Assembly (NCBI GenBank): GCA_964017185.1
Contig: OZ024871.1
Coordinates: 60,129,226-60,193,225, forward strand
Length of the DNA stretch: 64,000 bases
DNA from: Rugalucina vietnamica
Lineage: Eukaryota > Mollusca > Bivalvia > Lucinida > Lucinidae
Direction of reading: 5' to 3'
Part shown: in pieces, positions 50,891 to 61,559 of the stretch
Layout: every line of letters begins with the position of its first letter
Position numbering within the stretch: position 1 is the stretch's first letter
Made by a program: the position numbers and the translations under genes
Notes under the pieces: generated by a model
The model's database searches: none
What the model was told of the DNA's origin: nothing
What the model saw: only the letters and a program-made list of their open reading frames with translations

Positions 50891-51881
50891 CGAAGCGTCT
50901 CAGCATCCAATATGTCTCAAACAAATACAAGGTTTACCCGACAATACCTCAAATACAGCTTGTTTAGCTCTCCTTGGCGTTTTGCCTATTGAGGCATTGT
51001 TACACAAGAATCTGCTAAACATGTTTGTAAACATGATTAGAAATGAAAACTCAGTAGAATATGAAATAGCCAAGAGGCAACTGGTAATGAAAGATACGCC
51101 CCGAGAGAGTATTTTCACTCATATTCAAAGCATTTTAGATAGGTATGATTTGCCTTCAGTTTTTGACCTTTTAAATTGCCCACCAACCAAGGAGGCCTGG
51201 AAATCTACACTTAACCACAAAATAAATGATATGGTACAAAAGTTCTGGAGGTCTGATATTGAAAGCAAGTCTTCCACAAAATACTTAAATCCAAATGTAT
51301 TGTGTGTGGGCAGCAGCCACCATATATGGTCAACTTGTTGACGGGCACATATATACTTCAAGCAAATAGGGCAGCCTTCAACCAATACGCTGTAAATCCA
51401 ACCTGTAAACTGTGTAATACAGCTCCAGAGACGAGACAGCATTTTGTGGGGGAGTGTGCTTTCTTTAAAGAAGAGAGGAAGCTCTACATAGAGAAACTGA
51501 AGACGAGCCCGATTCTTTCGGATCAGTATATCCAGAGTCTACGTAACCCAGAATTTCTCACACAGCTAACACTAGATGCGACAGTGATACCAGGCTTAAA
51601 GGAATGTGATTCGGAAGGGTTGGGGTCGCTCGAACTGTGCAACTAGGGAGTATATATTCATAAAATTCATGTGAGACGCATAGTAGCACTGAAGAGGATC
51701 TCATAAAGTTGGTTTACAATAACAGCTAGTGTAAATAAGTTAAAGAGCACATGTAAATATAAACATTCACCAGCTTTGAACGTAAAATTGAACACCTAGC
51801 CCCTAACTGTAAAGTCAATAGACTTGTGCCTCGAAGAAACAAGCGGGGGAGCTCTTACAACAACAACAACAACAACAACAA
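50887..51881 (+). mobile_element. Non-LTR retrotransposon 3' remnant
   Basis: Two overlapping frames give the C-terminal part of a LINE polyprotein, after the reverse-transcriptase core. The first (about 50889-51341) contains TACLALLGVLPIEALLHKN, the thumb-side segment common in these elements. The second (to the TAG at 51644-51646) contains LLTGTYILQANRAAFNQ and a C-x2-C-x8-H-x4-C zinc knuckle (51404-51457). The frames differ, and the stretch between HHIW and LLTGTY seems shortened, so a deletion with frameshift probably occurred near 51330. A 3' UTR of about 210 bp and a CAA tail (51857-51881) follow. The element is 5'-truncated and dead. Confidence 0.8.
51857..51881 (+). repeat. (CAA)n tail of the retrotransposon
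   Basis: About eight CAA repeats close the retrotransposon remnant, as in several LINE clades that end in short tandem repeats rather than poly(A). Confidence 0.8.
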
Positions 51882-52057
51882 TATGGCGGAATAATCTTTT
51901 ATTGTGTAAAATTTCTGAATTATCGTTGAATTTACGGAAACTATTTGTGTTTTTTGTGTATTTTTGGAATAATTTTATGTGGGCAACGTTTTGTCAATAG
52001 ACGAGTATAATTTCTTTCTAGTTCGTGTTCTATTCTTGGAGAAAAATGTTCGAATAA

Positions 52058-52069
52058 CCGGAACACGTG
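52058..52069 (+). promoter_or_regulatory. ETS site adjoining an E-box, THAP gene promoter
   Basis: CCGGAA (52058-52063) runs directly into CACGTG (52064-52069), about 96 bp upstream of the start codon. ETS plus USF-type E-box pairs are common in TATA-less animal promoters. ATGGCGG at about 51883-51889 is a further YY1-like match, just past the retrotransposon tail. Confidence 0.45.
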
Positions 52070-52164
52070 ACGGACCGATGATTCGATAACAACAACATTC
52101 GATAGCGACGAAATATTTGTTTGAAACTTTGTTTCGAGATAAAACGGATTAATCTTAGTTAACA

Positions 52165-52551
52165 ATGCCGAGCTGCCACGCAATAAACTGTACGAACTTC
52201 AAAGGTAAAGTGAAGGGGAAGAGTTTTTTCCATTTCCCGAACCCGGAGCTCTCGCGTGGACACAAGGCGCTGTGTAAGAAATGGATAGACAATCTTAGAA
52301 ACGCCAAATTGGACATAAACTCCTTCAAGTTTAGTGCTAGCAAAGTTGTGTGCGAAGATCATTTCACCAAGGACAGTTTTGTGACTTCATATACGTCAGA
52401 GGCAGCACATCTGGTTAATTTTAAACCGAGAAGGAAGGACTTGAAGAAAGATGCAGTGCCCACACTGGTTGACACAGGCCGAGGACCCCTTGCCTGTGAA
52501 AAGGCTAGGGCTTCTACACAGTCTTTACAGAAAAAAAGAAGAGATGCCCAG
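52165..52551 (+). CDS. THAP-Kolobok protein, exon 1 (THAP domain)
   Basis: Codons 1-129. The C2CH zinc-binding THAP fold is seen as C4, C9, C63 and H66, with the invariant-type P25 and W40 and the AVPT box at residues 97-100. THAP is a sequence-specific DNA-binding domain, known in P-element and Kolobok transposases and in human THAP proteins. The start is the ATG at 52165, as the MP-x-C-x4-C opening matches THAP N-termini. The exon ends CAG/GTAAGA in phase 0. Its last residues (QSLQKKRRDAQ) begin a coiled coil that continues into exon 2 (IKEELKSLRKRQL), supporting the join. The protein should act in the nucleus. Confidence 0.9.
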
Positions 52552-52568
52552 GTAAGAATCTATATATG

Positions 52569-52661
52569 GCCCAGCAGGCAGATGACGTCATATCAACGTC
52601 GATGAAGTCGCATGCCATCGACGTTGATATGACGTCATTTTGACGTTATGTGCCCGCTGGG
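52569..52661. repeat. Foldback element just inside intron 1
   Basis: TGACGTCATATCAACGTCGA and its complement form 22-bp perfect inner arms. The outer ends cccagc/gctggg also pair. It starts 17 bp after the splice donor and contains two CRE-type TGACGTCA sites. Confidence 0.7.
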
Positions 52662-52771
52662 TGGTTTGATATAAATAGTAATTGTGGTAAAATGGGGCAG
52701 ATAATGCCGGTATCAATGTCTAATGCACTAACCACTTTCAATCACGTCTACTCCGGGCATACTCCCATAAC

Positions 52772-52837
52772 ATGAGAAATCGGGTATTTCTGATGTTTTT
52801 GGTTTTGACATTTATGTTGAAATACCCGATCTCTCAT
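52772..52837. repeat. Short foldback
   Basis: Arms of 19 bp (atgagaaatcgggtatttc and gaaatacccgatctctcat) with one mismatch and a 28-bp loop. Confidence 0.6.
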
Positions 52838-53212
52838 TCACCATCCGCCATCTTGATTAGCAACTTTAGACATCAAGTGATGTCGGAAATCAAATTCAAC
52901 TTCTACGCCCAATCAGTTTGAATTACTGGCAGAACGTATTCATATATGTCAAAAAAAACACAAATATTCACTTACCTAAGTCTGACAACTTGTTTTAAAA
53001 GGCTTAAAAATACTATTTTCAAACGCTCCCATTCACGTAAATGGAAAATGAAACTAGAGTATCCCAGAAATCTTTGCGGTAAAGAAGTTTCATTGTATTT
53101 TTGAACGAAACGATTTTTTTCATTTGTACAGTCCCGAGCTATTTCGGTCCATATTTTTTTTTCTGATTCCCCATTTTTACATTATTCGCTGGCTTTCAGC
53201 GTAGAAATAACC

Positions 53213-53452
53213 AATATTGGAAATAAAGGTAACCGGCCCCCCCTCCCCTTCCTGACGGGTCCTGGTTACCTGTTTTTCCAATATTGGTTTCCAGAATCGG
53301 GAAACAAGAAGTTTCCGGAAACGGGAACAAGAAACCAGCAAATATTGCAAAAATAGTGAAATAATCACTGTGGAAAATCATCAGGAGGAAAATCAGAATC
53401 CCACTGACCTCAAAGGTCAGGGGAGTTCTGGTTACCTGTGTTTCCAGTATTG
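53213..53452. repeat. Three diverged copies of a GGTTACCTG...CCAATATTG motif
   Basis: Copies at about 53213-53238 (minus), 53263-53289 (plus) and 53427-53452 (plus). The first two form an inverted pair. Probably remnants of one repeat family. Confidence 0.45.
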
Positions 53453-53713
53453 ATTTTTTTGTAAGCTGGAAACCAACAGATAATGCACAAATGGTGAATA
53501 TGTCATGAAACATTACTGAACTACTCTATAAACGCATTTAATCACAAACTGAACTCTTAATCAAATCATTTGCACCTTACTACGCATTTTTCTACTGGTT
53601 GCAAGCTGTCGAAACATCAAGGGTCTGGGGTTATTGATTACCTGTATAAATTTTTAATAACGATAACATCAATATAATACAGGTATTCAATATCTCTTGA
53701 TCTTTCAGTCTTT

Positions 53714-53938
53714 ATGGTCATCGCAGACCTTATCAAAAACGATGAAAAGTGTATACGTCAACAGATAGTTGACGTTCTAACCGTCGGTGAAAAAACTGTG
53801 ATTGATAATTCGGTTTGTACCGGTTGTCAAAGTGCATTATGCGATTGTCGATCATGTAAATGTTGTTCAACTTGCATAAAGAAATGCCCTTGTCAAGAAA
53901 AAAATCAATTTGATTATGGCAAATTCCTTTTCGAGTAG
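53714..53938 (+). CDS. Cysteine-rich small open frame, unrecognised
   Basis: ATG to TAG, 74 residues. Residues about 36-61 hold ten cysteines in the order CxxC, CxC, CxxC, CxCC, CxxC, CxxxC and CxC with interspersed lysines, reminiscent of metal-binding proteins such as metallothioneins; there is no sequence match I can name. The N-terminal half (VIADLIKNDEKCIRQQIVDV) looks helical. A tctttcag acceptor stands a few bases before the ATG, so it could be an exon. An unrelated-looking open frame (53978-54178) follows in another frame. It lies in intron 1 of the THAP gene and could be part of an inserted element. Confidence 0.3.
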   Translation: MVIADLIKNDEKCIRQQIVDVLTVGEKTVIDNSVCTGCQSALCDCRSCKCCSTCIKKCPCQEKNQFDYGKFLFE

Positions 53939-54179
53939 ATCAGTCGGGAGACGATGGTAATATTTGGTGAATGAGGATTGCCTCGCTTGCCTATCAAAGT
54001 TACTTATATTATACAAAACATCGTCACCGGTAGAATTTCGATTCCATCGTACCAAAACTTTGTGGAACCATGCGCATCAATCCAATATCTACATCAATAT
54101 TTCATTTTTCAAGCTCCGAGAGATATTAAAAAAATTTGCAGCAACTCAGCAATACATAATTTAATGTGTGACATCTAAA

Positions 54180-54644
54180 CGTTCCATAGCTTTGGTTAAC
54201 TGGACGCCAAACATGAAGCGTTGAAGTTAGCGAAATAAGTCACAGTGGCTTGATTTCTAGAAGGACTTATTAGTACGTGTATTCTGTGGAAATTTAATAC
54301 AAGTTACGTATTACAAAAGATGGGCTATTTCATGACTAATCACTACTTTGGGACAACCCTCGTATACAAGTTTCTCCAGATGTTGCGAGATTGAGGATAC
54401 GTTAACAAGACAATGTTAAGACATACCGGAAATATACGACAACAGAAGTTTTCTTTCTGTATTTATTTTAATATATTTCGATGTTTAACGGTGATGATGA
54501 TCCCCTGGGGGGTACTATGATTTTTTCTCTATACATAGGCTGTGCCTATTTGGGGTGGTCAATATTTTGATTTTTGTTTATTTATTTAGTTATTTATTCT
54601 TTTTTAGGAGGGGGTCGGGGGTCAGTGGGTCAGAAAAAGTAAGG
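54180..54644. other. Intron 1 sequence without recognisable features
   Basis: AT-rich. I see no coding frame, repeat or RNA gene. Confidence 0.4.
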
Positions 54645-54686
54645 TTTTTTTTTTTTTTTTTTTTTTTGGGGGGGGGGGGGGGGGGG
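54645..54686 (+). repeat. Homopolymer T23 followed by G19
   Basis: Twenty-three T's directly followed by nineteen G's. Length in the assembly may be unreliable. Confidence 0.8.
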
Positions 54687-54975
54687 TATGTTGATTTTTG
54701 CGATATTTTGGTAATTGTTGGTATTTTTTGGGGTGTATGCTCGGAAATTCTGGAATTTTTTGGTGGTTCACCGTCAAACTCGCTATTTTGAGGGGTAGAG
54801 TTAATGCTGGGTTTCAGCATATGTATAAGTAAAATATCAAACTATCCCCTGAATGAGGACCTAAGTGGTTCTGGACCGAATGGATTCATCTAATCTGTAA
54901 TGAATGGCACGAGTACGTCAATAAAATCACAGAAAGAACTGGCACAGTTAATAACATCAGAAATTTCAGAAGGGT

Positions 54976-55029
54976 ACAACAACAACAACAACAGCAAAAA
55001 CAACAACAACAACAACTACAACGACAACA
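54976..55029 (+). repeat. Interrupted (CAA)n microsatellite
   Basis: CAA repeats with a few interruptions. They could be the tail of an eroded retrotransposon, but the upstream sequence shows no recognisable protein. Confidence 0.7.
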
Positions 55030-55344
55030 TCAGTTAGTATATGAATATGTCCATTATACAGAAAGAGTTATGGACCGAAACGACCCGGTAATATTCGATG
55101 GTAATATTTCGTTCAAAATTGATCTTATTTTAAATTGACCGTTTTTACGTCACTGTAATGGCAACCGATGGAAGATTTTTTTTCAACAATTGGGAAACGG
55201 ATTGATTTGTGAGGGTATAAACCATTCAAACGGTAGATATAAGATATATTTTAACACATCATACATGAGGCTTCTATCGGAAGATGTAGGATGAGTGCCA
55301 ATCGCTAGAAAACATTTGTTACGCCTCTCAATTTATGGAAAATA

Positions 55345-55432
55345 GATCGTTTGGCTGTCAGAAAAATGAAAATATAAAAGTCCAAATATAAAAAGAAAAT
55401 GAAAATATCGACTGCCAAACGGTCTATATTAT
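55345..55432. repeat. Short foldback
   Basis: agatcgtttggctgtc and gactgccaaacggtct are inverted with two mismatches, about 55 bp apart. The 315 bp to its left (55030-55344) show nothing I recognise. Confidence 0.5.
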
Positions 55433-55640
55433 AGATCTACTCCGGGCATAGCTGTGAAAATGAGCGCGGCTTGCCCCAAGTTTTGCCACAGCAGTGTGGG
55501 AGAAATACCCTGGGTTTGCTTTATATAGGCAAAAAAGTACCATGAAATGAAAATAACAAGCTGCAGGGGGAAAACAGCAGTGGTTTTACGGAGCAGTCCC
55601 TGCAGGCTGGGGCTTTTACAGTGATATCGTCGGAACTTAC

Positions 55641-56623
55641 GTTTTCACGCACATACGATTTCACGCGCAGTACATTATGGCTGGATATTTTGAGAACGTG
55701 ACACTGTATTACGTCATCGCTTTCTGTTTATTTACACTGACGATGACTTTAAGCAACTGCGATAAAATATGTGAAAAATTTAGCTTGAAACGGTAAATTT
55801 CATACTCACAATTTCAGCGAGGGTAGAAAATGCTATTTTTACTAACTCCCTTTTGTCCCTTTCTTAAAATCCCTCGCATTTCCTTAAAAAGCAGTAAAAT
55901 TGTTCTCTGACTTCTGTGTCTGCTCCCGCCATATGTCATCTTTAAGGTCTCATCCGGGTTACATGACCCTGATAGCCTCATTATAATATTTTCACTGTAT
56001 AGAACATGCTACATGCTAATTTTATTTTATGAGCGGTACCTGGTCATCTCGCCCCCATGTGTGCTTCTTTAGTGTATTTTGTTATGCAACTGGCTATGTG
56101 AGGGCATTAATGCCCATAATCACCTACAGCAATTGGCATCTGCCCATCAGAAAGTGAAGGAGATGAAATGCTCTATAAGAAAGATAACCAGGAATTATGG
56201 AGTTCCAGCAGCTTCTTAGAGAAACAGATTGACAGGCCATGTTAATCCAGAGGGAAACAAGTCAATTTGTTCAAGATAGAAAATAAACGAGCCAATTGCT
56301 TTTTGTTCATTAAATTTCACCTCTCTATGAAACTTTGTCATCTACTCAATAATTTCCTTTTCACCCGACTACTTGCAGCACAGTGACATTGAGAAAAACG
56401 CTATTTTCAGAAAGTGCGTGATTTCTTATGACGTTTTTCACAAGTTATGGAATTTGGGTAGCCCAAAGAAAACATGGCTTCCGTGGTAGGAGATCATTGA
56501 TAATTTGTGGCGATCTTTGTAAATAAACAAGTAATCGCACAGCATTTAACAGACAAAAGGTAAGTGCATAACTTTGTTTGTTGTTCTGCAAACAGAAACA
56601 TTCAAGCGTATGTGCGTGAAAAC
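55641..56623. repeat. Distant inverted 17-mers
   Basis: gttttcacgcacatacg (55641-55657) and its exact complement (56607-56623) bracket about 950 bp. They may be termini of an old element, but I see no target duplication and no coding sequence between them. Confidence 0.3.
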
Positions 56624-56688
56624 CCATATCGCCGGGATAATTCTGGCTCGAAAATACCATGGGAGAAAACCACTCACTAGGCCGAAAC

Positions 56689-56757
56689 GGGCGTGGTAGC
56701 CTAGTGGTGGAGCATCAGACTCCTAAGCGAGAGGTCATGGTATGAGGTCACTATTGA
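56689..56757 (+). repeat. tRNA-like SINE head (degenerate)
   Basis: TAGCCTAGTGG (56697-56707) is a good polymerase III A box, and CTCCTAA resembles an Arg-CCT anticodon loop, but the anticodon stem no longer pairs. The B-box region (gaggtcatggtatgag) is eroded. More likely a SINE fragment than a functional tRNA. Confidence 0.45.
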
Positions 56758-57183
56758 GATTTGTGCCATATCATGAGAAAATCAACAATGTGGTTTCGGG
56801 ACATGTCCAACACAAACAGAGCTGTACAAGCACTGAAGATGGCAAGAGGCTGGAAATTTTTTAGCCAAGAAGCAATGGTTTCATCCCAACATTACTAATA
56901 AGTTGTTGACTGAAGTTAAACTCAATACAAACATACTTTTAGCTCCTGGCGCCATAATACTGTGTGCAGGGCATTTTGTTTTCATTGTCAAAGTTTTAAT
57001 CAAAGCTTTAGTGCACTGGTCAGTCATTTGAAACCACATCCCTTACATGTACCTACAGTCGTCGCAAAATCTGTTTAAGCTAACAGACAACTGCATTTTT
57101 TTATGCACATTTGAAATTATATTGTTTACAAACATGTTCACTTCCCTTAGGCCTATCACCTAATAATATACCTTATCTTTATA
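56758..57183. other. Intron 1 sequence without clear features
   Basis: May include the body of the tRNA-like SINE; no end could be fixed. Confidence 0.3.
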
Positions 57184-57185
57184 TA

Positions 57186-58000
57186 CTTAAACGCAAAAGT
57201 TTCGCAACAATTTACACCCTCGTTTTCTTCTACATTGCCCATGTTAAGATATATTTGAACGTATATTTTATGTTCCGGCACAATGAGTGATGATTTGCCA
57301 TAAACAGGATTTGATCGCATGTTTTCGTTCTGACGTTAATGTGACGTTTATGATTTTTAACAATATGCGTCTAAAATATGGATGTTTATTTCTATTTGAA
57401 ATCAAACAGCATCAATCGATAGACTGGTGTCTGTACATACAGAAAATAACAAAAACGTTTGGAAATTATTGTTTAGCAGCACTCTTAGTTGATGCGTTTC
57501 TTTGTTGACGTCAGCTTATTTTTTCAAACATCCATTACATGCTCATTATGCTTGGCTAGGAAGCGATATTTTTGTCATTTGTGCAATGTACTAAGGGCTA
57601 CGTTATGCCGTTAACAGATTTCGATAAATGGTATTCGTTTGCCTATTAACAGCCAATTACGTAAAATCTTCAACACGTCAGACACACGTTATAAACGTCG
57701 ACCAAGGCATAAAATTTCCATACAAACGTTTGTTGACCTTTTTGCTTTTGAAAACAAACATTGCTTTAAAATTTCATTTTCACATACAATGTAAGGTATT
57801 GTACCCCTGTGACTTTTAAAAAATGGACTACCTTGACGTTTTGACGTTTGCTCGGCAACCATAACCACAGCGTTCTGATTTTCATGTTGTCTGCGAGGCA
57901 AAGAACTGGACTTGTCAATCGTAATATCACCAAAAGATACATTTGAGCCGATAATAAGAAATTTGCATTTTATAAGTGTTGCGAAACTTTTGCGTTTAAG
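57186..58000. mobile_element. Tc1/mariner-like MITE, 815 bp
   Basis: Inverted termini begin CTTAAACGCAAAAGTTTCGC at 57186, with the exact complement ending at 58000, at least 24 bp perfect, flanked by TA. A TA target duplication with these termini fits IS630/Tc1/mariner. No transposase frame remains; the longest internal frame (57287-57508) has no DDE motif. Confidence 0.75.
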
Positions 58001-58115
58001 TATATAATACTGTAGAACCCCTAAGTATTTTTAACTTTGCATGGCTTGGTTCTCTGTCCGTCTGTCGCTGGAAACAACCAGTTTGATTGAGAATAACAAG
58101 CACAGATGAAATCAA

Positions 58116-58307
58116 TTGATGCACGACATTTCGTCAAAAATGTGTTTTGTCGAAAATGTTGTAACTTCAAAAATATTCACCGCAAAATTTTGAGAAGACT
58201 AGCCTATAGGTCCACATTTTGAGCCACCAACCACTAGGGTTTGGGTAAGGGTCTGGACATGGGGACATTTTCGACAAATGTAATTTTCGACGAAATGTCG
58301 CGGAGGC
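58116..58307. mobile_element. Small foldback element with 8-bp flanking repeats
   Basis: Near-matching inverted arms (cgacatttcgtcaaaaatg and onward from 58124; complement ending 58300) span about 36 bp. GAAATCAA lies on both sides (58108-58115 and 58308-58315), which would suit an 8-bp target duplication of hAT type. Superfamily is inferred from the duplication only. Confidence 0.5.
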
Positions 58308-58327
58308 GAAATCAATATAGTGCTGCA

Positions 58328-58591
58328 TTATGTAGATACCTGTCTGGGAACAAATAACATGGATCCATAAGTTGTTCCCATACCAGGGTGTTGTTCCCGG
58401 ACCATGATTTTATTTGGAATTGCCGTATATGGATAATATGGTAGACTGTGTTGGTTGTTCTGTCTCTGGTGACTACAAAAATAAAGGCTCATTGTGACAG
58501 GTGGTTGTCTGTTGACTCGTGTATGGTTGACTTGCATTCTGTGTATTTCTTGGCTTTGCAATGGCATATTTTCAGGATACATGCGATTCAA
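58328..58591 (-). other. Minus-strand open frame, exon-like, unrecognised
   Basis: 87 codons from a TTG (first ATG four codons in), open upstream for about 30 codons more. Rich in Met, Gln, Pro and Tyr. It contains CAG/GTATCT near its 3' end and a tattctgtcag acceptor upstream, so it could be an internal exon. No family recognised. It lies antisense in intron 1. Confidence 0.2.
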
Positions 58592-58838
58592 TAGAGCAAG
58601 TATGCAGACTGTTTTGAAATCTGACAGAATAGAGCTTTTTTGGAAACTGACTGATTATTCATAAGTAAAGTTTACCTTTCAATGTCATTTTGGTCATGCA
58701 AGTAGTTTTGTCTTGAGAGAGCATGCACAAAATCTCAGATAAATGTATCAATACTTCAACTTGAATGCATTGCCATATTTTCCAAGTTGTCAAGACTCAT
58801 ATCTGTAATAAATAGATCACGAAGTAGACCCATCTTAT

Positions 58839-59073
58839 GAGCCGCGACGCAAGAAAACCGGTCTTCGGGGTTTCCAACCAGGTCTGACACAAACCGACAT
58901 ATACAGTCCCAGAAGCAGCATAGAAGCTTGAAATTTCGGATTTAATAAGGAGAGAAAGTGTACTATCCGTGTAGCGAAAACAAAGGCGCTGATCAGCTTC
59001 GCAGTTACTGCGAAGCTGATCTGCGCCTTTGTTTTCGCATAGGCAAAAATCCGGTTTTCTTGTGACGCGGCTC
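58839..59073. mobile_element. Short palindromic MITE
   Basis: Termini GAGCCGCG with about 25-bp imperfect inverted repeats (onward to AAGAAAACCGG) are flanked by TTAT on both sides (58835-58838 and 59074-59077). A 65-bp near-perfect palindrome occupies 58974-59038. Translations of this family (ENKGADQLRS...) turn up widely as spurious invertebrate proteins, by recall. Confidence 0.65.
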
Positions 59074-59077
59074 TTAT

Positions 59078-59759
59078 GATATAAAGTTAAATCTCTTGGG
59101 TAAGTGGTCCAAGTTGCTGCATATTGCCACGAGAAATTCAAGAGTACACATGTACATGTATATATATGTGGTCATACACTGAAAATAGTTCTACATGGCA
59201 AGCTTTTTTTGAAAGAAAATGCTTCTTCATACAGTTATGCCTGTGAGATAATCTATTATGAAAGCTTTAAAACTCATTTCAAAAGGGAAACATGTAAAGG
59301 TTCAAGCATGTTTATTGCTTTTCCTAGTGTTTGTTTGAATTTTTCTCAAATGTTGATTATAAATGTAGCCGTGTCCAGAATGGAATGTTCCTGTGTCTAC
59401 ACATTTGCTGCAGGAATAAATCTTTTACATTTATAACACTTTTACCCTATAATTGAGAGGAATTCATGCTTGAGGTACATCTTCATGTATTAGCTTCATT
59501 TTATTGTGCATTACATACATGTTTAGCATAGTCTCCATAGTTGAACAAACTTTTCCCTGTTTTCAGCTGAGGGATAAATGAAAATGTTTAGTCTAGAATA
59601 AATAGGAAAACCTAAGATTCAAGTACAAACTTTTTCCAAATTTTCTTGGGGAGAGACAAAACTTCTCCCTGAATTTCTTGGCTAGTTTGAAACCTGCATA
59701 CATGTGAACATACTTGTCAGATGTAGATAATGTACAGTCATGTATTTCATGTATTTCAG
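59078..59759. other. End of intron 1
   Basis: AT-rich with tacatgta runs. No gene or repeat recognised. It ends in the acceptor of exon 2. Confidence 0.4.
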
Positions 59760-59915
59760 ATCAAAGAAGAACTGAAAAGTCTGAGAAAAAGACAGTTGAC
59801 ACAAACAGAAAGCCATGGTGGTTTCTTTGAGTCTGAGGTTCCTGAAGCTGAATGTCTATCACCAACAACGACTACACATACTACTTCAACATCACCAGTT
59901 CTTGATGAGATTCAT
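59760..59915 (+). CDS. THAP-Kolobok protein, exon 2 (coiled-coil linker)
   Basis: Codons 130-181. The acceptor is tgtatttcag and the donor is CAT/GTAAGT, both phase 0. The first dozen residues complete the coiled coil that follows the THAP domain. The rest is a Ser/Thr/Pro-rich linker (LSPTTTTHTTSTSP), probably disordered. A further exon inside the 7.2-kb intron cannot be excluded. Confidence 0.75.
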
Positions 59916-60124
59916 GTAAGTTTTTAATACCAACCTATATGACCTCATTTTATCGACCAGTCAACATCTCCGTTATATGACAATGTAAAAATGAATGAAT
60001 GCAGGAATGAAAAACAAACTCGCTTCTCTCATTTCTGTTTTTACAATATTAAATTTTCTTGAGAATGATTGAAAATCGAGAAAAAAATGCCTGAAAATTA
60101 CACTCCAGCCTCTGCCTTACTTGC

Positions 60125-61044
60125 CAATGGTTGATGTCAGAATTCTGCTTCCTACATCGCAACATGACAAACATTGTGTATGGGAAAACCAGTGATTGAT
60201 CCTCATGTCCGGCTCATTTATTTCGTAATTGCTCAGATATTGTTGTTGGTGTTGATTTGCACCAGAATTATTTTTCAGCTCAACACATACATACATGTAC
60301 ATGTAGATCATGATGGAATGAATGTAAAAAAAAAATGAAAATAAATGACTAGTGCATTATGTTTATCAAACCCAGACACCAGGCAATTTAAAATTCTAAC
60401 CCAGACACCAGGCAATTTAAAATTTCAACCCAGACACCAGGCAATTTAAAATTCCAACCCAGACACAGGCCATTTAAAATTCCAACCCAGACACCAGGCA
60501 ATTTAAAATTCCAACCCAGACACCAGGCAATTTAAAATTCCAACCTAGACACCAGGCTATTTAAAAATGGTTGATGTCAGAATTCTGCTCTCTACAGCAT
60601 ATACAGTGCCTGTGTCTGGGTTGGAATTTTAAATTGCCTGGTCAGTGGTGTCTGGGTTGGAATTTTAAAAACATTGTGTATGGGAAAACCAGTGATTGAT
60701 CCTCACGTCCGGCGCATTTATTTCATAATTGTTCAAATATTGTTGTTGGTGTTAATTTACACCAGAATTTTTTTTTCAGCTCATTCATTGGAATGAACGT
60801 AAGAAAAAAAAAAAGAAAAAAATATATAAATGACTAGTGCATTATCATTATGTTTATCAACCCAGATACCAGGCAATTTAAAATTTCAACCCAGACGCCA
60901 GGCAATTAAAAATTCCAAACTAGACACCAGGCAATTTAAATTCCAACCCAGACACAGTCAATTTGAAATTCCAACCAAGACACCAGGCAATTTAAAATTC
61001 CAACCCAGACACCAGGCAATTTAAAATTTTAACCCAGACTCCAA
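60125..61044. repeat. Duplicated segment with 29-bp tandem repeats in both orientations
   Basis: A segment beginning 'ttgatgtcagaattctgc' (60129) is repeated from about 60570; the stretch 60170-60282 matches 60670-60782 closely. Attached is a 29-bp repeat, AACCCAGACACCAGGCAATT plus taaaattcc. There are seven copies at 60368-60570 and about six at 60858-61040 on the plus strand, and two inverted copies at about 60606-60668. It lies in intron 2. Confidence 0.85.
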
Positions 61045-61309
61045 GCAGAAAAGAAAATACAGCATAATTTGATGAAACATCAGCTCTTTTCCAACATGGT
61101 ACCGTAGCCATCCAGCTAGCATCAACCAACTACAAAAGTAGCAATTACAACAGAAAACAAGAAAGACCACAGTAGAACCGTTTTGTAATGGTCAGTAAAG
61201 AAGTCACTTGCGGGTGGGGGGTTTAGTTGATGTAACAAGGCCCCAATCCTCACACTTCCTCTGCTGTGCTTTTCATGAGAATTTAGATGCATACATGTAT
61301 ATATCAGAA

Positions 61310-61508
61310 CCGCATCATGAGAAAACCAACATCTTGCATTTGTGAAAACAAAGTAACTGCAAAGCTGATCAGCGCCTTTGTTTTCTCTACATGGGTAGTA
61401 CAATTTCTCTACTTTCTAAGACTAAATCCACCTTCTGTGCTTGTACAGCTTAGTTTATGTCGGACCTGTTCAGAAACGACATTGTTGGTTTTCTCATTAC
61501 ATGGCTCA
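61310..61508. mobile_element. MITE related to the 58839 element
   Basis: Inverted termini atgagaaaaccaac (about 61316-61329 and the complement at 61484-61497). The inner core shares 'gctgatcagcgcctttgttttc' fragments with the palindrome at 58974-59038. It ends about 50 bp before the exon 3 acceptor. Confidence 0.6.
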
Positions 61509-61559
61509 TCGAAAAGAGCTACATGCAGCATACATTTGCTTTTTTATTTTACATTCCAG

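Noticed and set aside
54555-54820. Frames across the poly-T/poly-G tract
   Set aside because: Phe/Gly or Lys/Pro runs from low-complexity sequence.
56689-56757. Functional tRNA-Arg
   Set aside because: Anticodon stem does not pair and the B box is eroded.
58797-59141. 114-codon minus-strand frame
   Set aside because: Translation of a palindromic MITE; this protein-like phrase is a common spurious annotation.
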